Under the pieces are notes generated by a model. That model was not told the origin of the DNA, did no database searches, and was given only the letters and a program-made list of their open reading frames with translations. Below are positions 7,246 through 11,262 of a DNA stretch of 11,262 bases, piece by piece. The first letter of the stretch is position 1; each line of letters opens with the position of its first letter. The stretch is from an uncultured Bacteroidota bacterium (GTDB lineage Bacteria; Bacteroidota; Bacteroidia; Chitinophagales; Chitinophagaceae), in NCBI GenBank assembly GCA_903825095.1, contig CAIJZF010000126.1:1-11262 (forward strand). Reading direction: 5' to 3'. The position numbers and the translations under genes are program-made.

Positions 7246-7330
7246 AGAGTTAGGTTGAGTCGGCAAAGTAATAAGAATCTTTGAAATAATTAACTAAATT
7301 GCTTCTATATTCAAGTTAAAATTTGTTTTT

Positions 7331-7870
7331 ATGAAAATCAAGGCCCTCACTGTTTTCTGTGGTTCAAAATCGGGCAATAATCCTAGTTTTTTATCAGCGG
7401 CGGCAGCCTTAGGTAATTTATTGGCCCAAGAAAATATAGAATTAGTGTATGGAGGAGGGAATAAAGGTTTAATGGGGGCAGTTGCCAATGGATGTCTTGA
7501 CCAAGGAGGAAAAGTTATTGGCATTATGCCCAAGTTATTATTAGAATGGGAGGCACAGCATACAGGACTCACTGAATTGATTATTACAGAGAATATGCAT
7601 GATCGTAAAAAAATACTCTATGAAAAAGGAGATGCAGGTTTAGTGCTTCCTGGTGGAATGGGAACCTTAGATGAGTTATTTGAAATGCTTACCTGGAATA
7701 ATTTGAAAATACATAATAAGAAAGTTTTTATTTTAAATATTGAAGGCTACTACGATGCGCTTATTCAACTCTTAGAAAATATGGATACAAATGGTTTTAT
7801 GTATGATAATTGGAAAGATAGAATAATAGTTTGTCCTTCTGTTGAAGCACTTAAACCTCTACTGACTTAA
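7331..7870 (+). CDS. LOG-family nucleoside-monophosphate phosphoribohydrolase
   Basis: This is a LOG family protein (TIGR00730; often mis-named lysine decarboxylase). Characterised members split cytokinin riboside 5'-monophosphates or ordinary nucleoside monophosphates into base and ribose 5-phosphate. The 179-residue length is typical. Visible signatures are FCGSKSG (9-15), the nucleotide-binding loop YGGGNKGLMGAVA (40-52), MHDRKK (89-94) with the conserved Arg and Lys, and the hallmark PGGMGTLDE (107-115), whose Glu is catalytic in the family. The ATG at 7331 is right for the family; a TAAAATTTG sequence just upstream resembles, but does not match, a -7 box. It stands alone, divergent from the symporter and convergent on the secreted-protein gene. 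In bacteria most relatives probably act in nucleotide salvage or breakdown; a hormone role is not implied. Confidence 0.9.
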   Translation: MKIKALTVFCGSKSGNNPSFLSAAAALGNLLAQENIELVYGGGNKGLMGAVANGCLDQGGKVIGIMPKLLLEWEAQHTGLTELIITENMHDRKKILYEKGDAGLVLPGGMGTLDELFEMLTWNNLKIHNKKVFILNIEGYYDALIQLLENMDTNGFMYDNWKDRIIVCPSVEALKPLLT

Positions 7871-7903
7871 TCTAAGTCTCTTTTATTTTAACTAGCTAAT
7901 CTA

Positions 7904-8548
7904 TTAATCTGCTTTTTTCTTTTTCCTAAAAATAGGAAAACCCGCGCCTGCTCTAATGATGGGTTGCGCTCTTGCTTGACCAATTTTGTAGGGAGATTGG
8001 TCTGCGTTTAATAAGTCTATCATTACAGAAAAGTAAGACATGCCATTTGCATTATGTGTGCCATACCCAATGCCGCCTAATATACTAGTGGCTCCATAAC
8101 TAGTGCTAGCACTTACGCCACCGTTATAGTCACTACTATAATTCTTGGAAGAGGTCCAGGTTCTATTGTATTCTGGTTGTATTTGAATAAAGAATTGTTC
8201 TATAGGCCAAACCCTTGCAAATACACCCGCGCCTAATTGAAAGTTTTTAATTTTTTCATTAGAACCAAGCGATATACTAAAAGAAGAATAGTAAATATTG
8301 GCAATAACACCTGCGTCAATATATTTATTATAGCTTTTTAAAAGTTCAGGGTTAAGGCCTAATTGAAAAGAGTTGCTTCCACCACCTAGTAGTAAACCTC
8401 CCCCAAATAGTATGGGCTTTTCTTCTTCCAATACTTTTTGGGTTTGAATAATATTTTGAGCTTGGGCTAAATGACTTATTAAAATAAAGCTTAGAATAAG
8501 TAGGGTAGTGTATATTTTTTTAGATCTTTTCATAAAGGGCGTAAACAT
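7904..8548 (-). CDS. Secreted, probable outer-membrane beta-barrel protein of unknown function
   Basis: I do not recognise a named family. The 214-residue product begins with a signal peptide: basic RSKK (8-11), a hydrophobic core TLLILSFILISHL, and a likely cut after AQA near residue 30. The mature part is rich in Gly, Ser and aromatic residues arranged in alternating strands, such as LFGGGLLLGGG (47-57), FQLGAGVFARVWP (103-115), FFIQIQPEY (119-127) and TSILGGIGYGT (154-164). That pattern resembles small outer-membrane barrels of Bacteroidota. The end is strongly basic (FRKKKKAD), unlike a barrel that finishes on a C-terminal aromatic. A second ATG at 8533 (residue 6) gives a cleaner signal peptide and may be the true start. 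It begins 19 bases after the FAD oxidoreductase stop, so it could be the last gene of the trpS-side run. Confidence 0.7.
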   Translation of the reverse strand: MFTPFMKRSKKIYTTLLILSFILISHLAQAQNIIQTQKVLEEEKPILFGGGLLLGGGSNSFQLGLNPELLKSYNKYIDAGVIANIYYSSFSISLGSNEKIKNFQLGAGVFARVWPIEQFFIQIQPEYNRTWTSSKNYSSDYNGGVSASTSYGATSILGGIGYGTHNANGMSYFSVMIDLLNADQSPYKIGQARAQPIIRAGAGFPIFRKKKKAD

Positions 8549-8567
8549 TTAAAGAGCAGTGCGCATC

Positions 8568-9974
8568 TTATTTTTTCAGATCAAAAATTTTACCAGCGTT
8601 TAAAATATTATTAGGATCAAATACTTTTTTAATGCCTCTCATTAATTCCATAGTTACATTGTCAAACATGACTGGCATAAATGATTTTTGAATAAGACCA
8701 ATGCCATGTTCTCCACTAATAGTACCTCCTAGAGATTTCACTAATTCAAATATTTTAATAAGAATACCTTGAATTTCTTCATTCTCATAGCTCTTTTTGT
8801 ACTTAGGGTGGTTAATTCTAATATGTAAATTACCATCTCCTGCATGGCCATAAGAAACTACTTTAAATCCATTTTCAAGGGCTAATGCTTTTACCCCTTT
8901 TATTAATTTAGGTAATTCAGCTCTGGGCACCACAGTATCTTCTTCAATGGTATAACCTGCTGCAACCGATGCCTCATTAGCCTTTCTGCGTATTTTCCAA
9001 AGTTCATTTTTTTGTTGGGCATCATCGGCAAAATACAATTCACCTACTTCATAATTTGCTAATACTTCTGCAATGGCTTCCATCTCCTTCATTAACACAT
9101 CCATATCATTGCCATCTACTTCTATAATTAAATGTGCGGCTAAATCTTCTGTAATAGTAATCGCAGTGCTCTCACACATTTTACTTGCTAATTTAATAGA
9201 CTCAATTTCCATGAGCTCCATGGCACTGGGTGTAATCCCCGCTCTAAATATAGCGCTCACTGCTTCACTCGCTTTTTCTAAACTATTAAATGGTGCTAGC
9301 ATTAATACATCAAATTTTGGATGCGGTATTAATCTCAAAACAATTTTCGTCACAATACCCAAAGTGCCCTCGCTACCAACTATAAGTTGCGTTAAATTAT
9401 AACCAGTTGCATTTTTTAAAACATTTGAACCTGTCCATATAATTTCGCCAGTAGGTAAAACTATTTCTAAGTTTAAAACATAGTCTTTCACTACACCATA
9501 TTTCACTGCCTTAGGCCCTCCAGAATTTTCAGATATATTTCCTCCAATAAAACAAGATCCTTTACTAGCAGGGTCGGGGGGATAAAACAAACCTTTTTCT
9601 TTGACTGTATTTTGTAAAACTTCTGTAATCACACCTGGCTCGGTAGTCACTTGTAAATTTCTTTCATCAAGATCTAAGATGGTATTAAATCGCTCCATAG
9701 AAATCACTAAACCGCCTAAATGAGGTAGGGCGCCACCTGTGAGTCCTGTACCTGCACCTCTTGGTGTTACTGGAATTAAATGTTGATTACAAAGAATTAA
9801 TAGTTTTGAAATTTCTTCCGCAGTTCTTGGCTTCACTACTACTTGAGGAGCGTAATGCAATTTTTCAGTTTCATCACTACCGTATTTAGCAAAACTTTCT
9901 TCGTCTGTAAAAAAATAAGCTGCCCCTACAATAGATTTTATTTCTTCTAATAGGGAAGCGGTAATATTGTTCAT
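8568..9974 (-). CDS. FAD-binding 2-hydroxy-acid oxidoreductase, GlcD/D-lactate dehydrogenase type
   Basis: A flavoprotein that oxidises a D-2-hydroxy acid (glycolate, D-lactate or D-2-hydroxyglutarate) to the 2-keto acid. The 468-residue length fits the GlcD-like group. The N-terminal FAD domain (PCMH type, about 40-220) has PRGAGTGLTGGALP (71-84), PPDPASKGSCFIGGNISENSGG (131-152) and VGSEGTLGIVT (199-209). The C-terminal FAD-linked oxidase domain has GHAGDGNLHIRINH (376-389), SGEHGIGLIQK (420-430) and the closing DPNNILNAGKIF (453-464), where the usual form is NPGK. The His residues at 377 and 384 and the GEHG segment are the expected metal and substrate site. There is no iron-sulfur domain or GlcE/GlcF partner nearby, so it probably acts as a single-subunit dehydrogenase. 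The substrate is undecided. It starts 27 bases after the deoxynucleoside kinase stop. Confidence 0.9.
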   Translation of the reverse strand: MNNITASLLEEIKSIVGAAYFFTDEESFAKYGSDETEKLHYAPQVVVKPRTAEEISKLLILCNQHLIPVTPRGAGTGLTGGALPHLGGLVISMERFNTILDLDERNLQVTTEPGVITEVLQNTVKEKGLFYPPDPASKGSCFIGGNISENSGGPKAVKYGVVKDYVLNLEIVLPTGEIIWTGSNVLKNATGYNLTQLIVGSEGTLGIVTKIVLRLIPHPKFDVLMLAPFNSLEKASEAVSAIFRAGITPSAMELMEIESIKLASKMCESTAITITEDLAAHLIIEVDGNDMDVLMKEMEAIAEVLANYEVGELYFADDAQQKNELWKIRRKANEASVAAGYTIEEDTVVPRAELPKLIKGVKALALENGFKVVSYGHAGDGNLHIRINHPKYKKSYENEEIQGILIKIFELVKSLGGTISGEHGIGLIQKSFMPVMFDNVTMELMRGIKKVFDPNNILNAGKIFDLKK

Positions 9975-10001
9975 TCCAGTAATGTAATTTAAAACAAGAA
10001 T

Positions 10002-10637
10002 TTAAAAAAGGCCGTATAACATGCCATCTACCTTGCTAATAATTTCGCCTAAATCTTCTTCCGATTCGCCGAATTTATTTTTATCACAGTCAATAATTAA
10101 AATTGGGCCTTCTTTGTAACCATCAACCCATTTATTGTAGTACTCGTTTAATTTTTTTAAATAATCCAAACGAATATTTTCCTCGTATTCTCTTCCTCTT
10201 TTTTGAATTTGAGAAACTAAGGTAGGTACAGAGGCTTTTAAATAAATTAATAAGTCGGGAGGTTGTACCATTGTTTTAATAGTACTAAAGAATTCAAAAT
10301 AATTATCAAAATCTCTTTTGCTCATCAGTCCCATCTCGTGTAAGTTGGGTGCAAAAATATTAGCATCTTCATAAATGGTTCTATCTTGAATCACCGTTTC
10401 TGTGCCTCTTTGAATTTCAAGAATTTGGTTCAAACGACCATGTAAAAAATAAATTTGAAGATTAAAACTCCAACGCGTCATATCATCATAGAAATCCATC
10501 AAGTAGGGGTTATGGTCTACATCTTCAAATTGTGGTATCCAACGATAATGCTTACTTAACATTTCAGTTAAGGTTGTTTTACCTGCCCCAATGTTTCCTG
10601 CGATTGCGACGTGTTTTGGTTTTTTAGCTTTTGCCAT
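10002..10637 (-). CDS. Deoxynucleoside kinase (dNK family)
   Basis: A salvage enzyme that phosphorylates deoxynucleosides to 5'-monophosphates using ATP in the cytoplasm. The 211-residue product has the P-loop GNIGAGKTT (14-22), a substrate-pocket segment FEDVDHNPYLMDFYDD (37-52), the conserved aromatic/Gln stretch WSFNLQIYFLHGR (56-68), DRTIYED (85-91) with the Asp-Arg pair of this family, and an Arg-rich lid, QKRGREYEE (145-153). This is the deoxyadenosine/deoxyguanosine kinase-like branch common in Bacteroidota and Firmicutes rather than TK1-type thymidine kinase. Which base it prefers cannot be read from sequence alone. The ATG at 10637 sits 61 bases after the trpS stop, with an AT-rich inverted repeat in the gap. 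With hpt and LOG it makes a third base/nucleoside-handling gene in the window, but the three are in different transcription units. Confidence 0.9.
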   Translation of the reverse strand: MAKAKKPKHVAIAGNIGAGKTTLTEMLSKHYRWIPQFEDVDHNPYLMDFYDDMTRWSFNLQIYFLHGRLNQILEIQRGTETVIQDRTIYEDANIFAPNLHEMGLMSKRDFDNYFEFFSTIKTMVQPPDLLIYLKASVPTLVSQIQKRGREYEENIRLDYLKKLNEYYNKWVDGYKEGPILIIDCDKNKFGESEEDLGEIISKVDGMLYGLF

Positions 10638-10651
10638 GTTGTGAAAATATA

Positions 10652-10670
10652 AAATAGTTTAGAACTATTT
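10652..10670. repeat. Small AT-rich inverted repeat between trpS and the deoxynucleoside kinase gene
   Basis: AAATAGTT (10652-10659) pairs perfectly with AACTATTT (10663-10670) around a 3-base loop. It lies in the 61-base gap between trpS and the kinase gene. It is too AT-rich and lacks a following U run for a confident terminator call. A weak terminator, an operator or chance are all possible. Confidence 0.3.
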
Positions 10671-10698
10671 ATCTATGTTAATAATTAATTCCTCTTGT

Positions 10699-11262
10699 TT
10701 AATAATCCATTCCAACAGCCTTTCTTACAATGGACAAAGTGTCTGAGGCACTTGCTCTAGCCTTGTCTGCACCCTGTCTAATGATTTTTGTAAGTAAGTC
10801 TTTGTTGTTTTGTAAATCAATGGCCTGATTACGAATAGGTTGAATAAACCTAACCATATCCTCCGCCAATTGCTTTTTCATATCACCGTATCTTATGATA
10901 CAATTCCCCTCGCTGCTATTATTGAAATCATCTTCAAATTTTTGAACCGTATCATTCTCACTTACCAATTTCATTAAAGTAAATAAGTTCTCTATATAAT
11001 CGGGTTTCACTGAATTCGGCGTAAGTGGGCCTTGATCGGTTTTCGCTTTTTTAATTTTGTTACGAATAGCCTCGTCTTCATCTGCTAAAAATAAAGTGGT
11101 GTTCTGATTTTCGCTTTTACTCATTTTACCGTTTCCATCAAGTCCTAATATTTTTACTAGTTCGCTATTATAATTAAAGGCATAAGGTAAAGGAAAGGTT
11201 TCTCCGTATCTGTAATTAAAACGCTCCGCAAAATTACGGGCCATTTCTAAGTTTTGTTCTTG
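10699..11262 (-). CDS. trpS: Tryptophanyl-tRNA synthetase, C-terminal part (runs off the window)
   Basis: This is a class I aminoacyl-tRNA synthetase that charges tRNA-Trp with tryptophan. The visible 187 residues are the C-terminal part. The frame is open to the last base of the window, reading QEQNLEMARNFAERFN, which corresponds to the family's 'GEDQ.QHLELAR.IAERFN' segment. The methionine codon at 11244 is therefore internal and not a start. The KMSKS ATP-binding loop is present exactly (fragment residues 46-50, in GNGKMSKSEN), followed by the helical anticodon-binding region and the usual end. The HIGH-like motif and most of the Rossmann fold lie outside the window. It is the most upstream visible gene of the minus-strand run trpS, kinase, oxidoreductase, secreted protein. 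Confidence 0.94.
   Translation of the reverse strand, partial: QEQNLEMARNFAERFNYRYGETFPLPYAFNYNSELVKILGLDGNGKMSKSENQNTTLFLADEDEAIRNKIKKAKTDQGPLTPNSVKPDYIENLFTLMKLVSENDTVQKFEDDFNNSSEGNCIIRYGDMKKQLAEDMVRFIQPIRNQAIDLQNNKDLLTKIIRQGADKARASASDTLSIVRKAVGMDY

Noticed and set aside
7246..7330. Promoters in the divergent symporter/LOG gap
   Set aside because: Only near matches are seen (TAAAATTTG on plus, TTACTTTG on minus); neither fits TAnnTTTG with a well-placed TTG, so I did not list them as features.
7921..7940. Perfect 8-bp inverted repeat (TTTTCCTA/TAGGAAAA) as a terminator between the LOG gene and the secreted-protein gene
   Set aside because: It lies inside the coding end of the minus-strand gene. 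It is followed by CCCGCG in one direction and an A-rich run in the other, so there is no U tract for either transcript. The lysine-rich end of the protein explains the A/T runs.
1..11262. Mobile element, phage, defence, CRISPR or toxin-antitoxin content
   Set aside because: Every long frame belongs to a housekeeping or common envelope family. I saw no transposase, integrase, direct-repeat array or paired small genes, and base composition looks even by eye.

Overview
The window is AT-rich, densely packed chromosomal DNA from a member of the Bacteroidota. I infer something near Chitinophagaceae/Sphingobacteriia, without proof. Supporting signs are a glucosaminidase-LysM secreted protein of the Bacteroidota type, a grpE-dnaJ pair without dnaK beside it, an exact TAnnTTTG -7 element upstream of grpE, no visible Shine-Dalgarno sequences at most starts, and protein sequences that read like that phylum. 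I see no insertion sequence, integrase, phage gene, tRNA, rRNA, CRISPR array or toxin-antitoxin pair.

Layout: (1) 2-130, plus strand, the tail of a peroxiredoxin, ended by a strong bidirectional terminator (204-235). (2) 265-1440, minus strand, an RlmI-like 23S rRNA methyltransferase, divergent from (3) grpE-dnaJ (1555-3249, plus), a chaperone operon with a 9-base gap. (4) 3251-7245, minus, a four-gene run transcribed in the order sodium:solute symporter, O-methyltransferase, glucosaminidase-LysM protein, hpt. Its gaps are 11, 4 and 2 bases, and it meets dnaJ tail to tail with one base between the stops. (5) 7331-7870, plus, a lone LOG-family nucleotide phosphoribohydrolase. (6) 7904 to the window edge, minus, transcribed trpS (partial), deoxynucleoside kinase, GlcD-type FAD oxidoreductase, then a small secreted, probably outer-membrane protein.

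The genes are mostly housekeeping: rRNA modification, protein folding, purine and deoxynucleoside salvage (hpt, dNK, LOG), tRNA charging, oxidation of a 2-hydroxy acid, solute uptake, and cell-wall hydrolysis. The layout does not suggest that they form one system. Three upstream in-frame extensions begin with GTG or TTG (grpE, O-methyltransferase, symporter), and I shortened them to the ATG that fits the family better.

I looked for an undescribed system and did not find one. The observations worth a second look are small: overlapping inverted repeats across the dnaJ/hpt stop codons, a possible leaderless rlmI transcript, a grpE promoter that lies inside an upstream reading-frame extension, and a 15-base tandem repeat in the linker of the wall hydrolase.
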